The notes beneath the pieces were generated by a model. It made no database searches. It had not been told where the DNA came from and saw nothing but the letters and a program-made list of their open reading frames with translations. A program made the translations under genes and the position numbers. From VEQN01 sp036405975 (GTDB lineage: Bacteria > Patescibacteriota > Minisyncoccia > Phycocordibacterales > CAIZLB01): DNA of 12,645 nucleotides. This document shows positions 5,366 to 12,506 of the stretch, one piece after another; positions within the stretch are counted from its first letter, which is position 1; every line of letters starts with the position of its first letter. Location of the stretch: the NCBI GenBank assembly GCA_036405975.1, contig DASWWM010000038.1, forward strand, positions 1-12,645, in the 5' to 3' direction.

Positions 5366-5385
5366 ACATAACAATATTGTTATGT
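5366..5385. promoter_or_regulatory. Perfect 20-nt palindrome, probable operator of the XRE gene
   Basis: ACATAACAAT followed directly by its inverse ATTGTTATGT gives a perfect dyad. It overlaps a possible -10 (TATTGT on the minus strand, 5376-5371) about 10 nt before the 5354 start. It is AT-rich with no U-tract, so a protein-binding site is likelier than a terminator. Confidence 0.6.
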
Positions 5386-5400
5386 ACGGATCATAAAATT

Positions 5401-5417
5401 CCCCTGAACTCGTGGGG
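5401..5417 (-). terminator. Weak hairpin after recG
   Basis: On the minus strand CCCC-ACGAGTTCA-GGGG is followed by AATTTTAT. The stem is only 4 bp, so it is at best a weak terminator between recG and the XRE gene. Confidence 0.25.
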
Positions 5418-5474
5418 CCCTCTTCTTTAGTAGGTGCCGGGTTGGGAGATAAATCGACTAGGCTAATGTCGTGA

Positions 5475-7751
5475 TTATTCAAAATGGATATCTTTCTTCG
5501 CCTCGAGCGCTTGTGAGAGGAGAGGGAATCCTGCAGCAAGTTTTTCTACTGTCGGATGTTCCTCGATGATGGCCTTCGCTTCTTTTCGCGCCGCTTCTAC
5601 CATTTTTATATTCTTGATGGCTTCCATTGCCAAGTCCGAGATGCCCCATTGCTTGCTTCCGTAGAGTTCGCCGACTCCTCGCTGTGCCATGTCGAGCTCC
5701 GAAAGCTCGAAGCCGTTCTTTGCGGTTACGAGCGCCTTCAATCTGTCGGCGGTCTTGTCGCTTTGCTTCGGTGCCGCGGCCCTTGCGCCCTGACCGACTT
5801 TTCCTGACTTTGCCTGGGCGCTTTCGCTCGTGAATACGTAGCAGTATGGCTGATGATTTCCTCGAATGACTCTTCCACGGAGCTGGTGGAGCTGTGAGAG
5901 ACCGAACCGTTCACCGCCCTCGATGACGATGATCGAGGCGTTCGGAACATTCACTCCTACTTCGACTACGGAAGTCGAGACAAGAATGTCGATCTCATGC
6001 CGCGAGAATCGGTCCATGACCTTGTCCTTTTCTGCAGGCTTCATCTTACTGTGCATGATGTCGATTCTGTACTCGGGGAATACGTCGCTCTGAAGTCGCT
6101 TTGCTTCTGCTTTCACGGACTTTGCTGCCAAAGTTTGTTCCTTGTCCGGGTCAGGTTCAGCGATTCGCGGGCAGATGACGTATGCCTGTCTGCCGGCCTG
6201 AAGTTCGGTCCTGATCTTTTCGTATACATTGTCTCTGTGCGCGGGCACGACAATCTCGGTGATGACTTTCTTTCGTCCGCTCGGCATCTGGTCCAGAAGC
6301 GAGAGGTCGAGGTCTCCGTACAAGGTGAGCGCAAGCGTTCGGGGGATAGGGGTAGCTGTCATCGAAAGAAGATGCGGCATTTGTGCCTGCTTCTTCGTAA
6401 GTCTCTGCCTCTGCGCCGTTCCGAATCGGTGCTGCTCATCGATGATGACATATGCGAGATGCTTAAATGCGACCGACTTCTGGATGAGGGCGTGCGTTCC
6501 AATGACGATGGCGATCTCGCCATTCGCTACCCATTTCTGAAACTGAGAGCGTGAAATATCCGTCCATCCTCCTGGATTGAGTTTTGACGGAAACTTTCTG
6601 CAGCCATTTCCCGTGATGAGTCCGATGGAGATGGGCATATGCCTGAAGTACTGGATGAATGATTCGAAGTGCTGCTTCGCAAGGATTTCGGTCGGGGCCA
6701 TGTACCCGACCTGAAGCGTTCCGAAGTTCTGGCCTTTGGGTCGAGAAGTCACCGCCGCATACGCAGTTGAAGCCGCGACAGCTGTCTTTCCGGAGCCTAC
6801 GTCTCCTTCAAGGAGTCGCGACATCGGATACCCCTTTGCAAAGTCGGCGAGCACATCCTCGATGGACTTGTGCTGTGACTCTGTCAGAGGGAAAGGGAAC
6901 CGTGAGGTGAACTCCTCGACGGTCTTCTTGCTGCCGGTAACCTTGCCATTCTCATCGACGGATTTTGTCTCAATGATGAATGCCTTCTCTCGCGAGTGAA
7001 TCGCTCGCTGCTGCTCGTTCTTGAGCTGTATGAAAAATATTTCCTCGAAGGCGAATCGCTTTCGGGCAACGACCGAGTCCGCTTCTTTTTTAGGAGAATG
7101 AATCCAGATAAGGGAAGTGGTCAGGGAAGGGAGGCTGTACCGTTCTCGAATCTCTTCCGGGATCGGATCGACGATGCCGCTGAAATCCTCGCTAGAAAAA
7201 AGCTTCTGGAGCGCGTGGTAGAGCCATCGGGAGGTTATGCCTTTGCTTTCGCCATATACGGGAATCATGGCACCGACCGATGCGCCGTCTTCGCCTTGTT
7301 CTGCAAAAAGGCTGTTGCCGATGGTGCCGGGAACGCTGCTCACGGGCTCGATTTCAGGATTGAGCATGCTGATGACTCCGTTTCGCTCGCTCACTTTTCC
7401 GTGAAGCTTAACGAGGCTGTCGTTCTGGATCAGCTTTGCAATGTAGGGCTGATGAAACCAGATCACCTTTACGGATGAGGTTTCGTCGAAGACTGTGCCT
7501 TCTGCTTTCGGCATCTTTCCGCGGAATGACTTTCCGGTCTTCAGGTTCTTGATCCTTCCATATACCGTGACCTGGTCACCGGCAACAAGATCGACGATCA
7601 GTTTTGAAGACGTGATGCTGTCGTATCTTTTTGGAAAATAATAAAGAAGGTCGCGGACAGTCTTGATGCGCAGCGTCGCAAGTGCTTTTGCCTGGGATTC
7701 CTGAAGCCTGAACAGGGACTTAACGGGTTGGGATAAAAAGATGCTGGTCAT
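5475..7751 (-). CDS. recG: ATP-dependent DNA helicase RecG
   Basis: RecG is a cytosolic SF2 translocase that reverses stalled forks and migrates branched DNA. The protein is 758 aa, somewhat longer than the roughly 690 aa of E. coli RecG. It has an N-terminal wedge/OB domain (about 50-140), Walker A GDVGSGKT (316-323), motif Ia APTEILAKQH (352-361), DEQHRFG (438-444), motif III SMTATPIPRTLALT (463-476), motif V STSVVEVGVNVPNA (592-605), and motif VI ERFGLSQLHQLRGRVIRG (614-631). The usual GRVGRG of motif VI reads GRVIRG here (Ile629). Insertions are seen near 384-408 (before GEIAIVIGTHALIQ) and about 643-668 (Ala/Lys/Gly-rich, before RLKAL). The start codon lies inside the 3' end of the upstream membrane-protein gene (32-nt overlap), suggesting translational coupling. 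Confidence 0.96.
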   Translation of the reverse strand: MTSIFLSQPVKSLFRLQESQAKALATLRIKTVRDLLYYFPKRYDSITSSKLIVDLVAGDQVTVYGRIKNLKTGKSFRGKMPKAEGTVFDETSSVKVIWFHQPYIAKLIQNDSLVKLHGKVSERNGVISMLNPEIEPVSSVPGTIGNSLFAEQGEDGASVGAMIPVYGESKGITSRWLYHALQKLFSSEDFSGIVDPIPEEIRERYSLPSLTTSLIWIHSPKKEADSVVARKRFAFEEIFFIQLKNEQQRAIHSREKAFIIETKSVDENGKVTGSKKTVEEFTSRFPFPLTESQHKSIEDVLADFAKGYPMSRLLEGDVGSGKTAVAASTAYAAVTSRPKGQNFGTLQVGYMAPTEILAKQHFESFIQYFRHMPISIGLITGNGCRKFPSKLNPGGWTDISRSQFQKWVANGEIAIVIGTHALIQKSVAFKHLAYVIIDEQHRFGTAQRQRLTKKQAQMPHLLSMTATPIPRTLALTLYGDLDLSLLDQMPSGRKKVITEIVVPAHRDNVYEKIRTELQAGRQAYVICPRIAEPDPDKEQTLAAKSVKAEAKRLQSDVFPEYRIDIMHSKMKPAEKDKVMDRFSRHEIDILVSTSVVEVGVNVPNASIIVIEGGERFGLSQLHQLRGRVIRGNHQPYCYVFTSESAQAKSGKVGQGARAAAPKQSDKTADRLKALVTAKNGFELSELDMAQRGVGELYGSKQWGISDLAMEAIKNIKMVEAARKEAKAIIEEHPTVEKLAAGFPLLSQALEAKKDIHFE

Positions 7752-8205
7752 GGTCTTTCTCGCTGTTTACCTTCTTCTTTCCATTGTCTCCATGAACCTG
7801 GTCGTGTGAGCCGTCGTATGTAAGCGTGCTTACCTTTGTCTGTGTGAGAACTCGAACTCGCGGATAGTATCTGAGGGTGAGGGCGAGTGAGATGGAGAAG
7901 AGCGGCGCCAGCTGGAAAATGAGTCCGACGTTCTGAATGTTAGAAAGGCCAAAGAGGGCGATGATGACCGTCAGGCTTGCAGTAGCTGAGAACCGGTATT
8001 TTCGAGAGAAAAGCCAGACAATATACACCAGTGCTCCAAGGCCGGTGAATGCCGAAAGAAAAGCCTCGCTCAGATTCTGCGAGATGAAGCTGGGCCATCG
8101 CTCGACGACCATCGCTGGCACGACAAATGATGCTAGAGCTGCGTAGAGAAGCGATACCGAGAGGCCTATTTTGATAATAAGGCTGACCAAGGATGTTCGA
8201 AGCAT
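7720..8205 (-). CDS. Four-TM integral membrane protein of unknown function
   Basis: A 161-aa protein with four hydrophobic helices at about 6-30, 47-66, 74-91 and 94-112, followed by a polar C-terminal tail of about 45 residues that is rich in His, Asp and Lys (GSHDQVHGD, KDHDQH). The tail may lie in the cytoplasm or bind metal, but this is speculation. The overall shape resembles small DoxX-like membrane proteins, though I see no diagnostic motif. The ATG at 8205 is preceded by an extended -10 box. The gene's 3' end overlaps recG by 32 nt in another frame, so the two form an operon and the tail composition may be constrained by the overlap. Confidence 0.7.
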   Translation of the reverse strand: MLRTSLVSLIIKIGLSVSLLYAALASFVVPAMVVERWPSFISQNLSEAFLSAFTGLGALVYIVWLFSRKYRFSATASLTVIIALFGLSNIQNVGLIFQLAPLFSISLALTLRYYPRVRVLTQTKVSTLTYDGSHDQVHGDNGKKKVNSEKDHDQHLFIPTR

Positions 8206-8224
8206 ATATGCGTTTTAGAATCTA

Positions 8225-8233
8225 AGTATAGCA
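8225..8233 (-). promoter_or_regulatory. Extended -10 promoter of the membrane protein-recG operon
   Basis: TGC-TATACT on the minus strand is identical to the ftsH box. It ends 19 nt before the ATG at 8205, giving a leader of about 12 nt. The -35 region (TAGCCA at 17 nt) is weak. Confidence 0.55.
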
Positions 8234-8295
8234 TTTTGAGGCTTTTATGGCTAAGAATGGCCGTTGCTGGGATTCATCATTTCCATCAGAGGCTT

Positions 8296-9168
8296 TTACT
8301 GAGCCGTATTCCAGCTTTTGCTATTTTTGTCCCTTGTTTCCGTTATGAAGCCTTCCCGAACCAGTGCATCGAGATTTTTCTCAATGTCAGAATCGGTCTT
8401 TGCGGATAGGATTCTATTGGCCTGCTTGAGCTTGCCGAGGCTTACGGGACCCTTTCCGGCAGCGCAGAGCTGAAGAACGGTCTTGAGGATGTTTGACCTG
8501 ATCTGTCTGTTAGATCCTTCGAACTTTGATTGCTTTGCATAATGCCTGCTCTGCTTGTGAACGTCCGTCTTCTTCCTGCCAAGCTTCGCCTTAAGCATGG
8601 ATCCGTAGTCGTACAGAGCGTAATACCACTCCCGCGGTCGCTCATGGTCCACGGTTTTTTCGATCAGGTCGAGGATCATCGTATCCGAAACAGATGAAGC
8701 TTCCTTGAAGAAATGGTAAAGATAGACGGCGCGGATATTTGTCTCGATAAAGACAGAGGGCTTATTGAATGAAAATGCTCCAATGGCTCCAGCGGTTGAC
8801 TGGCCTATGCCGGGAAGAGAAATGAGGGTTTCCTTGTCTTGGGGGAATGCGCCACCATATTTTTCGATAACTTCTTCGCATGCCCTCTTAAGCTGGAGTG
8901 CGCGTCTATTGTATCCGAGCCCTTGCCAAAGCGTGAGGACATCGGCAACGGGCGCTTTGGCAAGGGCGTCAGCTGTTGGGAATCGTTTCGTGAATGCATC
9001 GTACTTCGGGATGACGCGCGCGACCTGCGTCTGCTGGAGCATCATCTCCGATACAAAAATAAGATACGGATCATGCGTATGTCTCCAGGGCAGGTCGCGC
9101 GCGTACCCGTCGTAATATCCCCATACGGTTTTCTTGAATGTCTCGATATCGGCAGAAGAAGGTTTCAT
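8296..9168 (-). CDS. mutY: MutY-like A/G-specific adenine DNA glycosylase without Fe-S cluster
   Basis: A base-excision repair enzyme of the HhH-GPD family, 290 aa; MutY removes adenine opposite 8-oxoguanine. Features: PWRHTHDPYLIFVSEMMLQQTQV (27-49) with the MutY catalytic Glu at 41, QGLGYNRRA (82-90), and the helix-hairpin-helix LISLPGIGQSTAGAIGAF (115-132), which has Ser rather than the Nth-type catalytic Lys. The equivalent of the MutY DGN/DTN catalytic Asp is ETN (142-144), so Asp is replaced by Glu. The usual Cys-X6-Cys-X2-Cys-X5-Cys iron-sulfur ligands after DYGSM (187-191) are absent; the region is KAKLGRKKTDVHKQSRHY. The NUDIX-like C-terminal domain is missing too; residues 225-290 look like a winged-helix module. 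The gene starts 5 nt after the hydrolase stop, in an operon. Substrate preference may differ from classic MutY. Confidence 0.85.
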   Translation of the reverse strand: MKPSSADIETFKKTVWGYYDGYARDLPWRHTHDPYLIFVSEMMLQQTQVARVIPKYDAFTKRFPTADALAKAPVADVLTLWQGLGYNRRALQLKRACEEVIEKYGGAFPQDKETLISLPGIGQSTAGAIGAFSFNKPSVFIETNIRAVYLYHFFKEASSVSDTMILDLIEKTVDHERPREWYYALYDYGSMLKAKLGRKKTDVHKQSRHYAKQSKFEGSNRQIRSNILKTVLQLCAAGKGPVSLGKLKQANRILSAKTDSDIEKNLDALVREGFITETRDKNSKSWNTAQ

Positions 9169-9173
9169 TTAAT

Positions 9174-10049
9174 TTATATTTTCTTAAGCCAGGTCAGCGT
9201 ATGCTGAAAGACGCGTTCCTTGTTCATATCGAGATGGCCCGCATGTCCGTTTCCTGGAATGACTTGGAGTTGCTTCGAAACAGTGAGTGCGTCAAAAAGT
9301 ATCTGTGCCGTTTCAGGCGGATCGATCCGGTCTTCTCCTCCCCAAAGCACGAGGGTCGGAATGCGTATTCTCGGCACGCATTTGATGGCGTCAGTGAAGA
9401 ACGCCTCCGAACCTCCAGGGAGAGGAAATGACCTAAGTGCGGCATTGAATCGCTCATCTTGTTCTATCTGCTTGTTCAGCTCTTGGCTGGCCGCGAGCTT
9501 GGATTTGCCGGAAAAAAACTCAAGTGCCTTCAGGTTCAGCTTGAGGTCGGTTCCCGTAATTGATTTTTTGATCCTTGCAAAAAGTACCGCTGTCTTCATG
9601 AGCAGTCGCTCAGTCGGATTGAAAAGATCCCTGACCGTTGCATCGAGGAGTATCAGCGATTTCATTTTCTGATCCTGTGCGCTTGCTGCAAATTCGACCA
9701 GAGCGGTCCCTCCGGATGAGAATCCGAAGCCGTGGATATCATCCGGATTGATGGTTGGCTGGCTTAGGAGAAAATCAATTGCAGCTGAAATGTCCGCGGT
9801 CCATTCGCTCATCCTCACTGCGAATCGGTCTCCTTCGCTTTCCCCATGTCCGTGCATGTCGATGCAGAGCGATGCGATTCCGTTCGCAGACAGGAATTCC
9901 GCGAGCTCGTAAAAGTTTTCCTTGAAGTCCCCGGCTCCATGACAGACGAGCAGGGCAGGGGAGGTGGAAGCTGCGGGTGATTCGGGAACAAACAGTGTCC
10001 CTGCAATCCTGGCTTCTTTTGAATTGAAAAATAGGGATGTCTGAGGCAT
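9174..10049 (-). CDS. Alpha/beta hydrolase
   Basis: A probable cytoplasmic serine hydrolase of 291 aa, unknown substrate. Visible motifs: LLVCHGAGDFKENF (33-46) with the HG oxyanion turn, DMHGHGESEG (64-73), nucleophile elbow GFSSGG with Ser111 (109-114), WGGEDRIDPPE (236-246) with Asp240 as the acid, and GNGHAGH (266-272) with His269. A variable lid lies at about 140-225. This matches the carboxylesterase / acyl-peptidase-like hydrolases that begin with SLFFNSKEARIAGTLFVP. There is no signal peptide. It is the middle gene of a tight operon: 12 nt after the LssY_C-like gene and 5 nt before mutY. It is not closely similar to the other hydrolase at 4217-5008 beyond the shared fold. Confidence 0.85.
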   Translation of the reverse strand: MPQTSLFFNSKEARIAGTLFVPESPAASTSPALLVCHGAGDFKENFYELAEFLSANGIASLCIDMHGHGESEGDRFAVRMSEWTADISAAIDFLLSQPTINPDDIHGFGFSSGGTALVEFAASAQDQKMKSLILLDATVRDLFNPTERLLMKTAVLFARIKKSITGTDLKLNLKALEFFSGKSKLAASQELNKQIEQDERFNAALRSFPLPGGSEAFFTDAIKCVPRIRIPTLVLWGGEDRIDPPETAQILFDALTVSKQLQVIPGNGHAGHLDMNKERVFQHTLTWLKKI

Positions 10050-10061
10050 GTGAGTGTATTA

Positions 10062-10910
10062 TTAATTCGAGTTCGCCGCTTCCGGGGCGTGCTCGATCTT
10101 TGCGGTGACGATTCCTCCGTCAGATTTGTATTTTCCGCCGATGGGTCGGCCTGGTTCGATTCTCTGGATATCGGTGACCGATCCGGAATCCATGAGTCCC
10201 TGCAGGACATGCTCGCGCTCATCGTCAACCAGTCGGTCGACCTTGTGGCTGATCTTGAATGTGAGCTCTGCGAATCCGAAACCTATATCCTTTGTTGCCG
10301 CACCTACCCACATGAGCGGCTCGTTCTCGCTCACTTCCTGAGTGCTTGTCCAATACCTCATGTCGTTCAGGTCCGCAAGAAGTTCAGACGTGCTTTGAGG
10401 CTTTGCTTTCGCTGCCCAGAATCTTATGTGATGTCGGTGTCGAGGGCTGTTCCCGATCGGCTCCTGGAATCCGATGTCTTGGATTTTTCCAAACAGATAC
10501 AGCGGACTGAATGGTGCCTTGGGGTAAGGCATGTTTCTTGCGAATGCTTTTGCCATTTTCCATGATGACTTTGCATTAAGCCTGTCCGCTTCGCTCCATC
10601 CCATGCCCTCGAATGTTTTCTCCAGGCTTGCCTTTGTTCCGAACAGGATGATGTTCACGGGATCCGCACTCAGTCCGTCCGGCGTTCTACTGTAGCGTGG
10701 AATTCTGCCGCTTCTGAAAATGACCGTGCCTGCATGGATGGCCTTGGGCAGGAATACATATGCTGATACGAAATACGTGGCAATGATTGCGGTGAATGTC
10801 GGAAGTCTCTGGTCCAGTCGGTCAAAAATCTGCGTCGCCACAAACCAGGCTGTTGCGGCAACTGCCAGGGCTATCAGGAGGCTTCGGAAGAATCTGAGGA
10901 CGAGCTTCAT
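10062..10910 (-). CDS. LssY C-terminal-domain-like membrane protein
   Basis: A 282-aa protein with two N-terminal hydrophobic helices (about 8-27 and 38-55) and a soluble domain resembling the LssY_C family. Visible family-like blocks: ADPVNIILFGTKASLEKTFEGMGWSEAD (82-109), PFSPLYLFGKIQDIGFQ (133-149), PRHRHHIRFW (156-165), MWVGAATKDIGF (200-211) and SHKVDRLVDDEREH (221-234). The conserved His/Arg cluster and SPLYLFG block suggest a ligand-binding or catalytic role, but the family's biochemistry is not established to my knowledge. The ATG at 10910 is 5 nt from a TATAAA box. It is the first gene of the operon with the hydrolase and mutY. The family call is from recognition of the motif pattern and should be confirmed by a profile search. 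Confidence 0.75.
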   Translation of the reverse strand: MKLVLRFFRSLLIALAVAATAWFVATQIFDRLDQRLPTFTAIIATYFVSAYVFLPKAIHAGTVIFRSGRIPRYSRTPDGLSADPVNIILFGTKASLEKTFEGMGWSEADRLNAKSSWKMAKAFARNMPYPKAPFSPLYLFGKIQDIGFQEPIGNSPRHRHHIRFWAAKAKPQSTSELLADLNDMRYWTSTQEVSENEPLMWVGAATKDIGFGFAELTFKISHKVDRLVDDEREHVLQGLMDSGSVTDIQRIEPGRPIGGKYKSDGGIVTAKIEHAPEAANSN

Positions 10911-10915
10911 GTTGC

Positions 10916-10944
10916 TTTATATGGTAGCACGGTAATCGTTGACA
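10916..10944 (-). promoter_or_regulatory. Promoter of the LssY_C-hydrolase-mutY operon
   Basis: TATAAA (10921-10916) with a weak TGTCAA -35 at 17 nt (10944-10939). Only 5 nt separate the -10 from the ATG, so the transcript would be leaderless. The -35 is the complement of the TTGACA used in the opposite direction, so two divergent promoters may share it. Confidence 0.4.
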
Positions 10945-10967
10945 TGCTGCTTGAAGTCAGTTACTGT
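10939..10967 (+). promoter_or_regulatory. Possible promoter of the small gene at 11010
   Basis: A perfect TTGACA (10939-10944) with 17 nt to TACTGT, which matches only 3 of 6 of the -10 consensus. Predicted leader about 35 nt. Confidence 0.3.
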
Positions 10968-11009
10968 ATCGCCCGGCAGATTGTTGTAAACGAATGCAAA
11001 TTGATCATT

Positions 11010-11261
11010 ATGAGCGACCTTAAGAAAGTTGGAGAAACCAAGAATTTTGGGCTGTGGAAACGCGTATTCTCGGAAGTAAAAGAAAAGTCCAAAGGAGCGT
11101 TTGACCTGGATGAGACCTGGGGAGTGGTTAGTGATCTTGGCGCAGGTGACCAAGATGGAATGGACATCAAAGGGGTTTTTGAAAAGAATGGAAAAAAAGT
11201 GACGATTCAAGTGGAGTGGATTCCGACTCAGGACGCAATCACCAAGGTCGAGTTCTCCTGA
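11010..11261 (+). CDS. Small protein of unknown function
   Basis: An 83-aa soluble protein from ATG 11010; an in-frame ATG at 10944 falls between the promoter elements and is rejected. I do not recognise a family. The sequence has a basic N-terminal helix-like part (KRVFSEVKEKSKGAFDLDETWGV), a Gly/Asp-rich turn (GAGDQDGMD), then alternating hydrophobic residues suggesting beta strands (IKGVFEKNGKKVTIQVEW). Acidic and basic residues are balanced and there is no TM or signal. It stands alone, divergent from the LssY_C operon, and is closed by a strong terminator. Confidence 0.65.
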   Translation: MSDLKKVGETKNFGLWKRVFSEVKEKSKGAFDLDETWGVVSDLGAGDQDGMDIKGVFEKNGKKVTIQVEWIPTQDAITKVEFS

Positions 11262-11282
11262 ACTTGTATCTAATGGATACAC

Positions 11283-11313
11283 AACCCGCAGGGCATGCCC
11301 TGCGGGTTTCTAT
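11283..11313 (+). terminator. Strong intrinsic terminator
   Basis: A perfect 26-nt palindrome (11283-11308; core CCCGCAGGG-CATG-like centre-CCCTGCGGG) is followed on the plus strand by TCTATT. It lies 22 nt after the stop of the small gene. Confidence 0.8.
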
Positions 11314-11349
11314 TATCTTGACCAGAGGTATCCGTGAAAGTTGGTATTT

Positions 11350-11358
11350 TGGTATAAT
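11350..11358 (+). promoter_or_regulatory. Extended -10 promoter with consensus TATAAT
   Basis: TGG-TATAAT ends 6 nt before the ATG at 11365, so transcription would begin at or within a base or two of the start codon. No -35 match is seen at the usual distance. Confidence 0.65.
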
Positions 11359-11364
11359 TTGTCC

Positions 11365-11796
11365 ATGCAAGAAAACAACGAATTTGAGATGATCACGATC
11401 GAAAAGGTCGTGAAGGTTTCGCCTGAAAAGGCCTGGGATACGTGGACCAAGCCGGAGCATATCGTCAACTGGAATACTGCAACCGACGGATGGACGACTC
11501 CGTTTGCCGAGAATGACCTCAAGGTCGGAGGCATTTTCAGGACGGCGTTCGGGTCTCCAGACGGCAAGAATGATTTCGTGTTCAGCGGAGTCTATACGCG
11601 GATCGAAGAAGGATTCATGATCGGTTATACGATGGAGGACGGGAGGACTGCGGTGGTCACATTCGAAGAGGTTGAGGGCGGCACAAAGATCACCGAGACA
11701 TTCGCGGCTGAAAAGATGAACAGCATCGAGATGCAGAGGGAAGGGTGGCAGTCTATCCTTGAGAACTTCGCAAAGTATGCCGAAGGGCTCAAATAG
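11365..11796 (+). CDS. AHSA1/SRPBCC (START-like) domain protein
   Basis: A 143-aa soluble protein with the helix-grip fold signature of the Aha1-C-terminal-like (AHSA1) family: ITIEKVVKVSPEKAWDTWTKPEHIVNWN (10-37), DLKVGGIFRTAF (51-62), FVFSGVYTRIEE (71-82), VTFEEVEGGTKITETF (98-113) and a C-terminal helix EMQREGWQSILENFAKYAEGL. These proteins bind hydrophobic ligands in a central cavity; the ligand cannot be read here. The start at ATG 11365 is fixed by the -10 box just upstream; a longer reading from TTG 11341 would include the promoter. There is no Shine-Dalgarno. It is a single-gene unit closed by a terminator shared with the convergent gene. Confidence 0.88.
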   Translation: MQENNEFEMITIEKVVKVSPEKAWDTWTKPEHIVNWNTATDGWTTPFAENDLKVGGIFRTAFGSPDGKNDFVFSGVYTRIEEGFMIGYTMEDGRTAVVTFEEVEGGTKITETFAAEKMNSIEMQREGWQSILENFAKYAEGLK

Positions 11797-11823
11797 TTTT
11801 GCGTCACTGAGATTTTTTTAACC

Positions 11824-11861
11824 AAAAAGGCCGGCGGCATTCTAATGCCGCCGGCCTTTTT
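11824..11861. terminator. Bidirectional intrinsic terminator
   Basis: A perfect 17-bp stem starting AAAAAGGCCGGCGGCAT, with a TCTA loop, ending in TTTTT on either strand. It separates the convergent AHSA1 gene (+) and the gene at 11886 (-). Confidence 0.9.
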
Positions 11862-11885
11862 CCATGTTGATCAGTGCCTGTTTGA

Positions 11886-12440
11886 TTACTTGGGAAGAGT
11901 CAGGCTCCTTGCGACCGAAGCGGCAAAGTCATCCGCATTGAACAATTTTTGCTCGGCCTGGCATCGTGTGGCCTGAGGCTCATCGTAGTTCAGGCATTGC
12001 ACGGATCTTGCCGTGAACGAGATCTCTACGGTTTTTTTGTCCTTTTCGAATACGTATGAGTACGTCGTATAGGTGCTTCCCGCTGCGCCTTCGCTTAGGG
12101 TTGTCACGCAGTGCTCTGTTCCCTCGATTATCCTTTTCTCAGTCCTTCCCGATGGTCCCGTCTGGCTGCCTTCATCCGCACAGGAGTATGACGTATCGAG
12201 TACTCGTACTTGCGGAGGCCAGTCGGTTGCCGTGACGTACTGAGTGCCAAAGCTTTCTGGATAATTAAAAGAAATACCAGAGGGCGTGTTTCGTGTCGGA
12301 ATCAGCCCTCCCGGTGCCTTTGTGATTTCTTGCGAGACGGTCGGTGCCTGTGCCTCGTTATGGCGCGTGGCATAGGCGGCGATGATTACAAGAAGCACCA
12401 CCGCGATCACTGTCAGGATATTCTTTGCTTTCTTTTGCAT
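11886..12440 (-). CDS. Membrane-anchored or secreted protein of unknown function, four Cys
   Basis: A 184-aa protein from ATG 12440. KKAKN then a hydrophobic helix at about 7-24 (NILTVIAVVLLVIIAAYA) indicates an N-in signal anchor with the rest outside the membrane. Residues 25-50 are a Pro/Thr/Ala-rich linker. The remaining domain (about 55-184) has GISFNYPESFGTQYV, as often seen at the start of small extracytoplasmic domains in this group, and four Cys (87, 111, 149, 160) that could form two disulfides. I do not recognise a named family. A longer frame to 12500 is possible but adds a non-hydrophobic stretch before the anchor, so 12440 is preferred. Upstream is a partial CDS on the same strand, 66 nt away. 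Confidence 0.7.
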   Translation of the reverse strand: MQKKAKNILTVIAVVLLVIIAAYATRHNEAQAPTVSQEITKAPGGLIPTRNTPSGISFNYPESFGTQYVTATDWPPQVRVLDTSYSCADEGSQTGPSGRTEKRIIEGTEHCVTTLSEGAAGSTYTTYSYVFEKDKKTVEISFTARSVQCLNYDEPQATRCQAEQKLFNADDFAASVARSLTLPK

Positions 12441-12506
12441 ATTTTCGCGCGTTACGTTTGCTAGTAAATGTGGCAGGTTCGATTCTGGTCCCCGCGCCAA
12501 CGGTGC

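Noticed and set aside
5997..6554. 185-codon plus-strand frame antisense to recG
   Set aside because: Shadow of the helicase domains, with no start context or domain signal.
8238..8297. Direct repeat GAGGCTTTTA before and inside the mutY 3' end
   Set aside because: Only 10 nt and two copies; chance is sufficient.
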